A stretch of 39,365 bases of DNA, taken from Flavobacteriales bacterium. GTDB lineage: Bacteria; Bacteroidota; Bacteroidia; NS11-12g; UBA955. Below the pieces are notes generated by a model that was given only the letters and a program-made list of their open reading frames with translations, did no database searches and was not told the origin of the DNA. The stretch is from contig CANHRE010000017.1 of the NCBI GenBank assembly GCA_947463095.1, positions 1 to 39,365 of the forward strand, in the 5' to 3' direction. Each line of letters opens with the position of its first letter. The first letter of the stretch is position 1. Positions 8,765 through 17,445 of the stretch are shown here, piece by piece. Made by a program: the position numbers and the translations under genes.

Positions 8765-9596
8765 GGTTTTCTATGCGCTTGTTTAATGAATCAATCTGCG
8801 GACGGTAAATGTCCTTCACCACATAAACACCCCCTAAGCGTGTGAAAGGCGTGCTCAAGCGCACGTTAATCTCGTAGAAGCTGCTGTTGCCTGGTACGCT
8901 GAAGGATGCAATTTCACCAATTTCCACTCCGTCCGGAAAATTAGGGGAGTACTGACTGGTGTAAACCTTGAGTCCCTTGCGCAATTTTTCAAATTTGTTG
9001 ACACCGTTGAGTTGCACATAGGCGGGGTCTTTGCCATCCCAGGATATGAAGCCTTCCCTGAAGCCAATATCAGGGATCATGGGCGACACCCTGAATTTGG
9101 AATTTAACACGCTTAATACCAGGCTGAATCCGGGTGAAACATCAAATACTACGCCCACAATACCACCGGGAGAAAGTACCGCCATACCCGGTTTCACTCC
9201 TGCATCTGAACCTGCATTCAGGGTAAGAAAGTTGTTGATGCGGTTGGTGCTGCTCTGAATAACGTGCGCCTTGATATAGGTATAACGAGTTGCAGAAATG
9301 CTGTCGCGATGATTCCTGAAGTGGGTGGTGTCGCGAAACATGAAATTCTCGTTGAGCTTTTTACGCAGTTGCAGATTTTCCTGCATCAGTTGCGCGTTCA
9401 TTGATTTAAGGCTGAAATAATCCAGCACCTGTTGCCTGGAAGCAATGATTTTACCGGCGAAACTTCTGGATGTGTTGAAATAGAATGATTGCTGATAGGA
9501 GTTGAAGCGCACTACCTGAATCAGGCAGATTAATTGAAGCAGCCCGAAAAAGAAATAAAAAGCATTGGCCTGGATGAAACGAATGATGACATTCAT
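8757..9596 (-). CDS. mreC: Rod-shape-determining protein MreC
   Basis: The 279-residue product has a short cytoplasmic tail, one membrane helix (about residues 10-30), a coiled-coil segment (about 65-85, including LMQENLQLRKKL) and a periplasmic beta-barrel domain. That domain contains NFLTLNAGSDAGVKPGMAV and GIVGVVFDVSPGFS, which are conserved in MreC. MreC is the periplasmic scaffold that activates PBP2-RodA. It follows mreB by 16 bp and overlaps mreD. Length and domain order are normal for Bacteroidota MreC. Confidence 0.94.
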   Translation of the reverse strand: MNVIIRFIQANAFYFFFGLLQLICLIQVVRFNSYQQSFYFNTSRSFAGKIIASRQQVLDYFSLKSMNAQLMQENLQLRKKLNENFMFRDTTHFRNHRDSISATRYTYIKAHVIQSSTNRINNFLTLNAGSDAGVKPGMAVLSPGGIVGVVFDVSPGFSLVLSVLNSKFRVSPMIPDIGFREGFISWDGKDPAYVQLNGVNKFEKLRKGLKVYTSQYSPNFPDGVEIGEIASFSVPGNSSFYEINVRLSTPFTRLGGVYVVKDIYRPQIDSLNKRIENLD

Positions 9597-9612
9597 GGTC
9601 AGGCCTCAGCCG

Positions 9613-10638
9613 TTAAGCGGTCATGAGGAATTTGAATTTGCCGATATTTTTCAAAGCGATTCCGGTTCCCCGAACTACCGCGCGGAGCGGATCTTCTGCT
9701 ACCCTTACCGATAGTTTGGTTTTTTGAGAAAGTCTTTTGTCCAGTCCGCGAAGCAAAGCACCACCACCGGTAAGCCATAAGCCGCTTTGCAGGATGTCTG
9801 CCGATAATTCCGGAGGCGTATTTTCAAGAGCCCTCAAAATAGCATCTTCAATTTTAGTAATGGATTTGTCCAGCGAACGGGCAATTTCTCCGTATGAAAC
9901 GTTGATCTGCTTGGGAATGCCCGTCATCAGGTCGCGACCGAATACCGGATATTCTTCCATAGGAATGTCAAGCTCCTGTAGGGCTGAGCCAACATTGATT
10001 TTAATCTTTTCAGCGGTACGCTCACCAATCAGCAGGTTGTGTTCGCGGCGCATATATTCCACAATGTCGAGGTTGAATTCATCACCGGCCACGCGAATGC
10101 TCTCATCGCAAACAATACCACCCAGCGCGATAACTGCAATCTCGGTGGTACCGCCGCCGATGTCAATAATCATGTTGCCCATTGGCTCGGTAACATCAAT
10201 GCCAATACCCACAGCTGCAGCCATAGGTTCATGTATCAGATACACTTCCTTGGCACCGGAGCGCTCCGCGCTGTCTTTTACCGCACGCTTTTCTACTTCA
10301 GTGATACCGGAAGGAATGCAAATAACCATCCGCAGCTGAGGGGAAAAGGTGGTCTTGTTATTGTTCATCATCCGAATCATGCCGCGAATCATGTGTTCCG
10401 CAGCCTGGAAATCGGCAATTACTCCATCTTTCAACGGACGTATAGTTCGGATCCCTTCGTTTTCCTTGCCGAACATCTGCATGGCCTCTTTGCCTACGGC
10501 AATAACATTTCCGGTTGCTTTTTCCAGAGCAATGATGGACGGCTCGTCAACCACAACCCGATCCTTGTGAATAATCAGCGTATTGGCCGTGCCTAAATCT
10601 ATGGCTAGTTCCTGTGTCAGGAATTTGAAAATACTCAT
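9613..10638 (-). CDS. mreB: Cell-shape actin homologue MreB
   Basis: The 341-residue protein has the full actin-fold nucleotide-binding set of MreB: phosphate 1 ELAIDLGTANTLI near the N-terminus, phosphate 2 IIDIGGGTTEIAVIALG around residues 157-173, and the adenosine motif LTGGGALLRGLDK near residue 288. It polymerises on the inner face of the membrane and organises lateral wall synthesis. It is the first gene of the mreBCD-mrdA-rodA-mnmD run. The 120 bp upstream to purH contain TAACTTCG (10685-10692, minus strand), one base off the Bacteroidota -7 consensus TAnnTTTG, so the operon may have its own promoter here. Confidence 0.97.
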   Translation of the reverse strand: MSIFKFLTQELAIDLGTANTLIIHKDRVVVDEPSIIALEKATGNVIAVGKEAMQMFGKENEGIRTIRPLKDGVIADFQAAEHMIRGMIRMMNNNKTTFSPQLRMVICIPSGITEVEKRAVKDSAERSGAKEVYLIHEPMAAAVGIGIDVTEPMGNMIIDIGGGTTEIAVIALGGIVCDESIRVAGDEFNLDIVEYMRREHNLLIGERTAEKIKINVGSALQELDIPMEEYPVFGRDLMTGIPKQINVSYGEIARSLDKSITKIEDAILRALENTPPELSADILQSGLWLTGGGALLRGLDKRLSQKTKLSVRVAEDPLRAVVRGTGIALKNIGKFKFLMTA

Positions 10639-10758
10639 TCGTGTTCCCCTATTTGCCTGAAATGTGAATCATTTGAACAACTTGCGAAGTTATGGGAATA
10701 GGAGGGAATCTATGTGCGCTTTTTATGATTATTGCAGCTTTTTTTTTGGGCCTTAACT

Positions 10759-12258
10759 TCAATGTTTGAAGTGTCTGATTCCTGTTATCACCATAGCTAT
10801 TCCAGCTTGGTTTGCTGCCTGAATGCTTTCTTCATCTTTGATTGATCCGCCGGGTTGGGCAATAGCTGCCAGTTTCGATGCTGCGCTTATTTCCACACAA
10901 TCGGGGAAGGGGAAAAACGCATCGCTGGCCATCACGGCCCCGTTGAGGTCGAAGCCGAATTTCTTCGCCTTGGCAATGGCCTGTTCCAGTGCATCTACCC
11001 TGCTGGTCTGACCGGTGCCGCTGGCCAACAGTTGTTGGTTCTTCACCAGCACAATGGCATTGCTCTTGGTATGTTTTACCAGCCTGATGGCAAACTCTAA
11101 GTCGGCAGATTGGGACGCTGTAGGGTGTTTTTCGGTCACCATCCTGAAGTCAGCATGCCGTTCCGCATTTTGGTCTCGCTCTTGAACCAAGGTGCCATTC
11201 AACACGCTGCGCACCATGCGATTGGGCAGCGTGCATTCTTTTTGGCGCAGCAGGATGCGGTTCTTCTTGCTGCTCAGCAACTTTATCGCCTCCGGTTCAA
11301 AATCGGGGGCTATGAGTACCTCGAAGAACAGCTCGTGTATGGCCTCGGCTGCGTGAAGGTCAATGCTGCTGTTGCTGATTAAAATGCCGCCAAAGGCGGA
11401 AACAGGGTCAGCTTCAAAAGCGGCACGGTAGGCTTCGGAAACGGTCTTTCTTGTGGCCATTCCGCAAGCATTGTTGTGCTTTAAGATGGCAAAACTTACC
11501 CCTGCTTCTAAGTTGAAATCACCCATTAATTGCACGGCCGCATCAATGTCCAGTAAGTTGTTATACGAAAGTTCTTTCCCCTGGATCTTGTCGAATATGG
11601 CGTTTAAATCGCCTTCAAACCATGCCTTCTGGTGCGGATTCTCACCGTAGCGCAATGGCGTATTCCGGTTTGTGCCAAGCATCCAGGATGCTATCATGGC
11701 ATCATAACTGCTGCTGACGGAGAAGGCTTTGCCCGCCAGCTCTCGCCGATAGGCTTCGGTGGTGCCTCCATGTTGCAGGTAATGCTCCACAAAGCTGGTT
11801 ATGTCTTCTTTGGAAGCCAGAATGGAGGTATGCTTGTGGTTCTTTGCTGCTGCGCGGATTAACGAAATGCCGCCAATGTCAATCTTTTCGATGATGGCAG
11901 ACGCATCTTCTGTCTGCGCCAGGGTTTCCTCGAAAGGGTAGAGGTCTACCACCACCAAATCTATGTACGGAAGCTGGTGCTGTTCCATCTCTCGACGGTC
12001 GCTGTCCAGCTCACGCCTTGCCAGAATGCCGCCAAACACCGCAGGATGCAGGGTTTTTACCCTTCCACCCAAAATAGATGGATATCCGGTAACCTGTTCA
12101 ACCGGGATCACCGGAATACCCAGTTTTTCGATGTAATCCTGGGTTCCTCCTGTACTGTAAATCTGCACACCGGCTTCATGCAATGCCTTGCATAAGGGGT
12201 CAATACCGTCTTTGTAAAAAACGGATATCAGGGCACTGCGAATGGGTAACACGCTCAT
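10759..12258 (-). CDS. purH: Bifunctional AICAR transformylase/IMP cyclohydrolase PurH
   Basis: The 499-residue enzyme catalyses the last two steps of IMP synthesis: formylation of AICAR with 10-formyl-THF, and cyclisation. The N-terminal MGS-like cyclohydrolase domain contains IYSTGGTQDYIEK and GGRVKTLHPAVFGGIL. The C-terminal transformylase domain contains LRYGENPHQKAW and KHNNACG, the latter providing the catalytic Lys-His pair. Length is slightly under the usual 505-530 residues. The gene lies between the glycosyltransferase and mreB on the same strand. A perfect TAnnTTTG element ends 7 nt before the ATG, so it probably has its own promoter with a very short leader. Confidence 0.97.
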   Translation of the reverse strand: MSVLPIRSALISVFYKDGIDPLCKALHEAGVQIYSTGGTQDYIEKLGIPVIPVEQVTGYPSILGGRVKTLHPAVFGGILARRELDSDRREMEQHQLPYIDLVVVDLYPFEETLAQTEDASAIIEKIDIGGISLIRAAAKNHKHTSILASKEDITSFVEHYLQHGGTTEAYRRELAGKAFSVSSSYDAMIASWMLGTNRNTPLRYGENPHQKAWFEGDLNAIFDKIQGKELSYNNLLDIDAAVQLMGDFNLEAGVSFAILKHNNACGMATRKTVSEAYRAAFEADPVSAFGGILISNSSIDLHAAEAIHELFFEVLIAPDFEPEAIKLLSSKKNRILLRQKECTLPNRMVRSVLNGTLVQERDQNAERHADFRMVTEKHPTASQSADLEFAIRLVKHTKSNAIVLVKNQQLLASGTGQTSRVDALEQAIAKAKKFGFDLNGAVMASDAFFPFPDCVEISAASKLAAIAQPGGSIKDEESIQAANQAGIAMVITGIRHFKH

Positions 12259-12265
12259 GGTGCCG

Positions 12266-12273
12266 CAAAATTA
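12266..12273 (-). promoter_or_regulatory. Candidate -7 promoter element of purH
   Basis: The minus strand reads TAATTTTG, a perfect match to the Bacteroidota -7 consensus TAnnTTTG, separated from the purH ATG by only seven bases. No convincing -33 TTG is visible at the expected spacing. If it is used, the transcript would be nearly leaderless. Confidence 0.4.
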
Positions 12274-12334
12274 CCGCAGGCAGTGGCCTTTAGGGATTTT
12301 AAACGCGGTGTTTTTGGACATGTTGTACACAACC

Positions 12335-13417
12335 TCAGCAAAGGCCGTATACCTCTTTTATGTTGCGCCACAGGGCATCGGCGCTGAACAGCCTTGCGCG
12401 TTCCCGCATTAGGGGAATTAACTGCGCGCGTTGCTCCGGCATCAACAGCCGCAACATGGCCTCGGCAACAGAGTCGCGCTCGCCGGGCTGGAAATACAGG
12501 CAGGTATCGCGTCCCAGCTCCCTGAAAACAGATATATCACTGGCTGCACTGGGTATTTGTGCCGCCATGGCCTCGGCCAGTGGAATACCAAATCCTTCAA
12601 AGCCGGAGGGAAGTAAGAATCCATCGGCATTCCGGTACAGTTGCAGCAGTGCTTCCTGGCTGATGTTGGGGTAGAAATGCACGCGTTCCCCAATACCCAG
12701 CGATTGTGCAAGCCGCCTGCAGGTTTCAAGGGTGGGCCCTCCGGCGCCGGCAAGCACCAAATGATGATCTATCTGCTTGTGTATGCGCTCCAGCGCCTCT
12801 ATCAGCACTGCGTGGTTCTTCCTTCCGGTGAAGCTGGAAACGAATAGGAAGTACGGCGCGTTAAGCATGGACGGCAAGAACTTTTCCGGTAAGCTGAAAA
12901 AGTCGGGCGCCACATCCTGATAAACCACACGGATGCGCGCAGCCGGTATCCGGTAATAAGTTTGAATGTCTGCAGCCGTTGTTTCACTGGTGGCAATAAT
13001 TAGGTCGGCATGTTTGCATGCATAACGGCTTTTCAGGTCGTAGATGGTTCGGTCGGCCAGTGGGTAAAAGTTTGGATAGCGCTTGAAAATCAGGTCGTGT
13101 ATGCTGACCAGTTTCCTGCAGTGCATCTGTCTAGAGGAAAAGGGCAGTTCGTTGCTCAGTCCGTGGTACAAATCCACGGCTTGGCGATTCAGTTGGTGCG
13201 TGATGAACCATTCGCGGTATAAGAATTTACGGATTCCCGCACTAAACAGCCGGCAGTGTTGAGGCAGCTCGGGGGCTGGTTTGGGTACACTGGGGGTGCA
13301 CAGTAAAATTTCTGTATCGGTGCTTCTCGACGCCAGGATATGCACCCAACGCCGGGCGTAGTTACCTAAACCGGTGCGGTTAAACAGATAGCGTTTGGCA
13401 TCAACAGCAATCAGCAC
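12335..13417 (-). CDS. GT4-family glycosyltransferase
   Basis: The 360-residue protein has the two-Rossmann (GT-B) plan of family 1/4 glycosyltransferases. The N-terminal half contains TGLGNYARRW (residues 15-24), an acceptor-side glycine loop, and KLVSIHDLI. The C-terminal nucleotide-sugar domain contains FVSSFTGRKNH and the EX7E motif GFEGFGIPLAEAM (Glu274 and Glu282). It probably transfers a sugar from an NDP-sugar in cell-surface glycan synthesis; donor and acceptor cannot be told from sequence. The start is GTG at 13415-13417, four bases after the dapD stop, with no in-frame ATG upstream that avoids dapD. The spacing implies cotranscription with dapD. Confidence 0.88.
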   Translation of the reverse strand: MLIAVDAKRYLFNRTGLGNYARRWVHILASRSTDTEILLCTPSVPKPAPELPQHCRLFSAGIRKFLYREWFITHQLNRQAVDLYHGLSNELPFSSRQMHCRKLVSIHDLIFKRYPNFYPLADRTIYDLKSRYACKHADLIIATSETTAADIQTYYRIPAARIRVVYQDVAPDFFSLPEKFLPSMLNAPYFLFVSSFTGRKNHAVLIEALERIHKQIDHHLVLAGAGGPTLETCRRLAQSLGIGERVHFYPNISQEALLQLYRNADGFLLPSGFEGFGIPLAEAMAAQIPSAASDISVFRELGRDTCLYFQPGERDSVAEAMLRLLMPEQRAQLIPLMRERARLFSADALWRNIKEVYGLC

Positions 13418-13421
13418 GTTC

Positions 13422-14237
13422 TCAGGCAGATATACCGTAGTCCCTCAATGCGTCATTGAGGCTGGTTTTCAAGTCGGTGGATGCTTTGCGCTGGCCGATA
13501 ATCAGGGCGCAGGGCACATAAAAGCTTCCCCCGGGAAATTCCTTTTTGTAGTTACCGGGAACAACCACGCTGCGGGGCGGGATAAAACCTCTGGGTAGCT
13601 CGGTACCGCTGTTGGCATCAATGATGTGTGTGCTCATGGTCAGGGTAAGGCCTGCGCCCAGAACAGCCTCGCTCCCTACGCGTACACCCTCCACCACAAT
13701 GCAGCGCGAGCCGATGAAACAGCCGTCCTCCACAATAACCGGAGCGGCCTGCACCGGTTCCAATACGCCGCCAATACCCACGCCGCCGCTCAGATGTACG
13801 TTCTTTCCTATTTGCGCGCAGCTTCCCACGGTAGCCCAGGTGTCCACCATGGTGCCTGAGTCAACCCAGGCGCCAATGTTTACATAAGATGGCATCATGA
13901 TTACCCCTGGCGCAAGGTAGGCGCCGTGTCTTGCCACCGCATGCGGAACAACACGAACACCCAGGGCTTCATAACCGGATTTAAGCGGCAACTTGTCGTA
14001 GAATTCCATAGGCCCGGCGTGCATGGTGTGCATTCCACTGATGGGGAAGTATAGAATCACGGCCTTTTTCACCCATTCATGAACCTTCCACTGCCCATCA
14101 CCCATGGGTTCGGCCACCCTGAGGGTGCCTGCGTCCAGCAGCGATACCGTTTCGCGGATGGCCTGGCGCACTTCTTCCTGCTCCAGTAAACCGCGGTCAT
14201 TCCACGCACGGGTAATCAATTCTTCAAGGTTTTGCAT
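13422..14237 (-). CDS. dapD: 2,3,4,5-tetrahydropyridine-2,6-dicarboxylate N-succinyltransferase
   Basis: DapD succinylates tetrahydrodipicolinate in the lysine/diaminopimelate pathway, supplying meso-DAP for peptidoglycan. The first 100 residues form the helical N-terminal domain (LEELITRAWNDR, then WVKKAVILYFPI). The rest is a left-handed beta-helix of hexapeptide repeats, visible as GAWVDSGTMVDTWATVGSCAQIG and GCFIGSRCIVVEGVRVG. The frame is open for 25 more codons upstream, but the ATG at 14237 gives MQNLEELI and 271 residues, the standard length and start of this family. It diverges from the S9 peptidase gene across 46 bp. Confidence 0.96.
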   Translation of the reverse strand: MQNLEELITRAWNDRGLLEQEEVRQAIRETVSLLDAGTLRVAEPMGDGQWKVHEWVKKAVILYFPISGMHTMHAGPMEFYDKLPLKSGYEALGVRVVPHAVARHGAYLAPGVIMMPSYVNIGAWVDSGTMVDTWATVGSCAQIGKNVHLSGGVGIGGVLEPVQAAPVIVEDGCFIGSRCIVVEGVRVGSEAVLGAGLTLTMSTHIIDANSGTELPRGFIPPRSVVVPGNYKKEFPGGSFYVPCALIIGQRKASTDLKTSLNDALRDYGISA

Positions 14238-14283
14238 TGGCTCTTTATTTGTGGCAAATTTGCGAACGCTTTTACAAATTACA

Positions 14284-16431
14284 ATGTTCAGAGCTCTGTC
14301 CTTTTGTTGCATGTTGATGGCTGTTTCAGCTTCATCTTTTGGTCAAACCAGAAACTTCAATATTGAAGATGCCTTCAATCCGGTTTATGCGCCTAAGGGT
14401 TTACCGCAACTGCGCTGGATTCCGGGTACCACCAAATTATCCTACGTGGTGAACAACAGCAGCCAGCCCAAACTGGTTGTGTTTGACGCCTATAACCGGG
14501 TTAGCGACACCGTGTTGCAACTGGCGCAACTAAAGCAGGCAATTGGCGAAACCGGTCTGGAAAATAAAAAACTGGTTTCATTTCCTGAATTAAACTGGAA
14601 AGACGAGCAAAGCCTGTGGTTTGTTTATGACAACAAGCTGCTTCAGTATAACCTTGCCAGCCGTGTAGTTGAAATACGACGTGTGCTGCCTGAAGGTGCC
14701 GAAACGCGTGAAATCGCCCCCAAAACATTGAACACAGCTGCAGTGGCCAAGAACAACCTGTATGTGGTAACGGGCTATTCCGACCGCCGAATCACCAACG
14801 ATGGGGGCAACGGTATTGTTTATGGAGAAGCAGCCCACAGAAATGAATTTGGAATTGATAAAGGATTGTTCTGGAGCCCTTCGGGCACGCGCCTGGCCTT
14901 CTATCGTCAAGACGAACGCAGGGTAACCTCATATCCGATTTACGATTTGTCAAAACGCCCCGCAGGCCATACCGATATCCGCTATCCCTGCGCTGGCGAC
15001 AGCAGCCATACCGTGAGCATCGGTGTTTACGATACCGAAACCGGTCAGTTGAATTACCTGCAAACCGAAGGTTCTTACGACCAATACCTGACCAATGTTA
15101 CCTGGTCGCCCGACGATGCCTTCATCTATGTGGCCTTGTTAAATCGCGAGCAGAACCACATGCGCCTGTTGCGCTTCGATGCCTTTACCGGAAAACAAGA
15201 TTTGGTGCTGTTTGAAGAACATGCAGAGAAATGGGTAGAACCGGAACATGGCCCCATCTTTCTTCCAAACAACAAAGACCGCTTTATCTGGCAAAGTGAG
15301 CGCGATGGCTGGAACCACATGTACCTGTACCAAACCGATGGTAAATTGCTCGGACAGCTTACCTCAGGGCCCTGGATGGTAAACGAGTTCATCGGTTTTA
15401 GCAAAAGTACCGATGTGATTTATTTCACCTCCACCAAAGATTCACCGCTGGAAAAACACCTGTATTCGGTGAAGATTAATGGTGGTAATTTTCAACGACT
15501 TTCCGCCGTACAGGGCATGCACCAAATTCTGCCTTCATCGGACAATACCCTGTTTATTGATGTATACAGCAACCGCAAGACCCCCAGGGTGGTGCAGGTA
15601 ATCAAGACCGATGGGGATGTCAGTGCCACCCTGTTCACCTCACCCAACCCGGTGGCCGACTTTCGCATGGGTCGCACGGAAATTTTTCCCATCCTGAATC
15701 AGGGGGTATTGCTGCACAGCAGGATGATTTATCCGCCCGATTTCAACCCCAAACAGAAGTATCCGGTGGTGGTGTATTTGTACGGAGGCCCACATGCCCA
15801 GATGGTTACAGAATCCTGGCTGGGCGGCGCCAACCTGTGGATGCACTATATGGCTCAGCAAGGCTATATTGTGTTTACGCTGGATAATCGGGGCTCCTCC
15901 AACAGAGGGTACGAATTTGAAAGTGCCATATTCCGCAACCTGGGAACCCTTGAAATGCAGGATCAACTGGCCGGGGTACGCTACCTCCGCCAGTTCCCCT
16001 TCGTTGATACCGCCCGAATTGGCGTGCATGGCTGGAGCTTCGGCGGGTTCATGACCACCAGCCTGATGACCCGTTTTCCAGGGGTATATAAAGTAGGTGT
16101 TGCCGGTGGACCGGTGATAGACTGGAACTACTACGAAATCATGTACACCGAGCGCTACATGGACAAGCCTCAGGAAAACAAGGAAGGCTATGAAAATGCC
16201 AACCTGCTGCGCTATGCCGACAAGTTGAACGGAAGATTGCTGATGATTCATGGTACCGATGACGACGTGGTGCTCTGGCAACACAGCATGCTGTTTGTGG
16301 AGCAGGCGGTGAAGGCCAGGAATGCCGCGCTGGATTATTTCATTTATCCCGGCCATAAACACAATGTGGTTGGCCCTGACCGGGTTCATTTATACAAGAA
16401 GATTTCCCAATATTTTTTCGATTTCCTTTGA
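14284..16431 (+). CDS. S9B dipeptidyl-peptidase IV-like serine peptidase (secreted)
   Basis: The 715-residue product begins with a signal peptide (MFRALSFCCMLMAVSASSFGQ). It continues as a DPPIV N-terminal beta-propeller and ends in a prolyl-oligopeptidase-type alpha/beta-hydrolase domain. The catalytic triad is Ser585 in GWSFGG, Asp660 in HGTDDDVV and His691 in YPGHKHN. DNRGSSNRGYEFESA precedes the catalytic domain as usual. In the propeller, the region that carries the double-Glu substrate anchor in classical DPPIV (EE) reads VYGEAAHRNEFGI, so exact specificity (dipeptidyl versus tripeptidyl) is uncertain. The ATG at 14284 was chosen for the signal peptide; the frame extends upstream inside dapD. 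The stop overlaps the HMG-CoA lyase ATG, suggesting an operon for peptide and amino-acid use. Confidence 0.92.
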   Translation: MFRALSFCCMLMAVSASSFGQTRNFNIEDAFNPVYAPKGLPQLRWIPGTTKLSYVVNNSSQPKLVVFDAYNRVSDTVLQLAQLKQAIGETGLENKKLVSFPELNWKDEQSLWFVYDNKLLQYNLASRVVEIRRVLPEGAETREIAPKTLNTAAVAKNNLYVVTGYSDRRITNDGGNGIVYGEAAHRNEFGIDKGLFWSPSGTRLAFYRQDERRVTSYPIYDLSKRPAGHTDIRYPCAGDSSHTVSIGVYDTETGQLNYLQTEGSYDQYLTNVTWSPDDAFIYVALLNREQNHMRLLRFDAFTGKQDLVLFEEHAEKWVEPEHGPIFLPNNKDRFIWQSERDGWNHMYLYQTDGKLLGQLTSGPWMVNEFIGFSKSTDVIYFTSTKDSPLEKHLYSVKINGGNFQRLSAVQGMHQILPSSDNTLFIDVYSNRKTPRVVQVIKTDGDVSATLFTSPNPVADFRMGRTEIFPILNQGVLLHSRMIYPPDFNPKQKYPVVVYLYGGPHAQMVTESWLGGANLWMHYMAQQGYIVFTLDNRGSSNRGYEFESAIFRNLGTLEMQDQLAGVRYLRQFPFVDTARIGVHGWSFGGFMTTSLMTRFPGVYKVGVAGGPVIDWNYYEIMYTERYMDKPQENKEGYENANLLRYADKLNGRLLMIHGTDDDVVLWQHSMLFVEQAVKARNAALDYFIYPGHKHNVVGPDRVHLYKKISQYFFDFL

Positions 16432-17300
16432 TGCATCAGGCGGATAAACGGGTGCATCTGGTGGAATGTCCGCGGGATGCCATGCAGGGACTGAAGCAGA
16501 TGGTGCCCACGGAACAGAAAATCCGCTACCTGAACCTGCTGCTCGATTGCGGATTTCATACCCTTGACTGCGGAAGTTTTGTTTCTGCAACGGCGGTTCC
16601 CCAGCTGGCCGATACCGGCGAAGTACTACAGGGGATAAATCAACATGGAACATTGGATGCCAACCTGTTGGTCATTGTGGGTAATGTCCGCGGTGCCATG
16701 GAAGCGGCCCGATTTCCCGGAGTGAAATACCTGGGTTTCCCGCTTTCTGTATCGGAACAATTTCAGCAGCGCAATACCAATGCCACCAGAAGAGAAGCCT
16801 TTGAACGCCTGAAGGAAATTCACGGCATTGCTCAGGAGTCCGGAAGGGAATGTGTGGTGTACCTCAGCATGGGATTTGGGAACCCCTTCGGCGATCCTTA
16901 TTCTGTGCAAGAGGTGATGGATTGGGCTGCCAATCTGGTGCATGCCGGCTTCAGAATCATCTCGCTCAGCGACACCATCGGCAGCGCAAAAGAAGAAGAT
17001 ATTGATACCCTGTTCAGCGCGCTCATTCCCGCCTTTCCGGGAGTGGAATTCGGAGCGCACCTGCACAGTGTGCCCGGCACCTGGCACGGCAAAGTGCAAA
17101 TCGCGCTGGATGCAGGATGCCGCCGGTTTGACGGCGCACTCCGCGGCTTCGGCGGCTGCCCCTTTGCCATGGATCAACTTACAGGCAACCTGCCCACAGA
17201 AACCCTGATTGAATTTCTGGATCAGAACGGTTGGGAAACCGGTATTGACCGCACAGCCCTAAGCCAGGCATTAGCCTTCGCACCGGAGATTTTTAAATGA
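16431..17300 (+). CDS. Hydroxymethylglutaryl-CoA lyase
   Basis: The 289-residue TIM-barrel enzyme cleaves HMG-CoA to acetoacetate and acetyl-CoA in leucine breakdown. Evidence includes the metal-binding N-terminal strand VECPRDAMQG (Arg and Asp conserved), GAHLHSVPG with the HxH metal ligands, and the family signature GFGGCPFAMDQLTGN, with the active-site Cys at residue 243. Length is as expected. The ATG overlaps the peptidase stop by one base (TGATG); a TTG one codon earlier is an unlikely alternative. The coupling to a secreted peptidase fits growth on proteins, which is an inference from context. Confidence 0.9.
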   Translation: MHQADKRVHLVECPRDAMQGLKQMVPTEQKIRYLNLLLDCGFHTLDCGSFVSATAVPQLADTGEVLQGINQHGTLDANLLVIVGNVRGAMEAARFPGVKYLGFPLSVSEQFQQRNTNATRREAFERLKEIHGIAQESGRECVVYLSMGFGNPFGDPYSVQEVMDWAANLVHAGFRIISLSDTIGSAKEEDIDTLFSALIPAFPGVEFGAHLHSVPGTWHGKVQIALDAGCRRFDGALRGFGGCPFAMDQLTGNLPTETLIEFLDQNGWETGIDRTALSQALAFAPEIFK

Positions 17301-17330
17301 GGATTAAGTAAGCATGGACTGTGTCTTGCT

Positions 17331-17369
17331 ACTTACCACTTATCACTTACCACTTATCACTTACCACTT
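17331..17369. repeat. 14-bp tandem repeat in an intergenic spacer
   Basis: The unit ACTTACCACTTATC occurs twice in full (17331-17344 and 17345-17358) and once partly (to 17369). It lies between HMG-CoA lyase and the exonuclease/GIY-YIG gene. The two halves of the unit (ACTTACC, ACTTATC) are themselves near-copies, which suggests slippage growth from a 7-mer. No function can be read from it. Confidence 0.85.
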
Positions 17370-17445
17370 TACATTTACTTCCTTTTTGCATTTTCAGATT
17401 ATGTAGTTAAATTACACGGCAGGAGTATGTCAAGAAATTAATCAA

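Noticed and set aside
14104-14283. N-terminal extension of the S9 peptidase frame
   Set aside because: It runs antisense through dapD; the ATG at 14284 begins a clear signal peptide.
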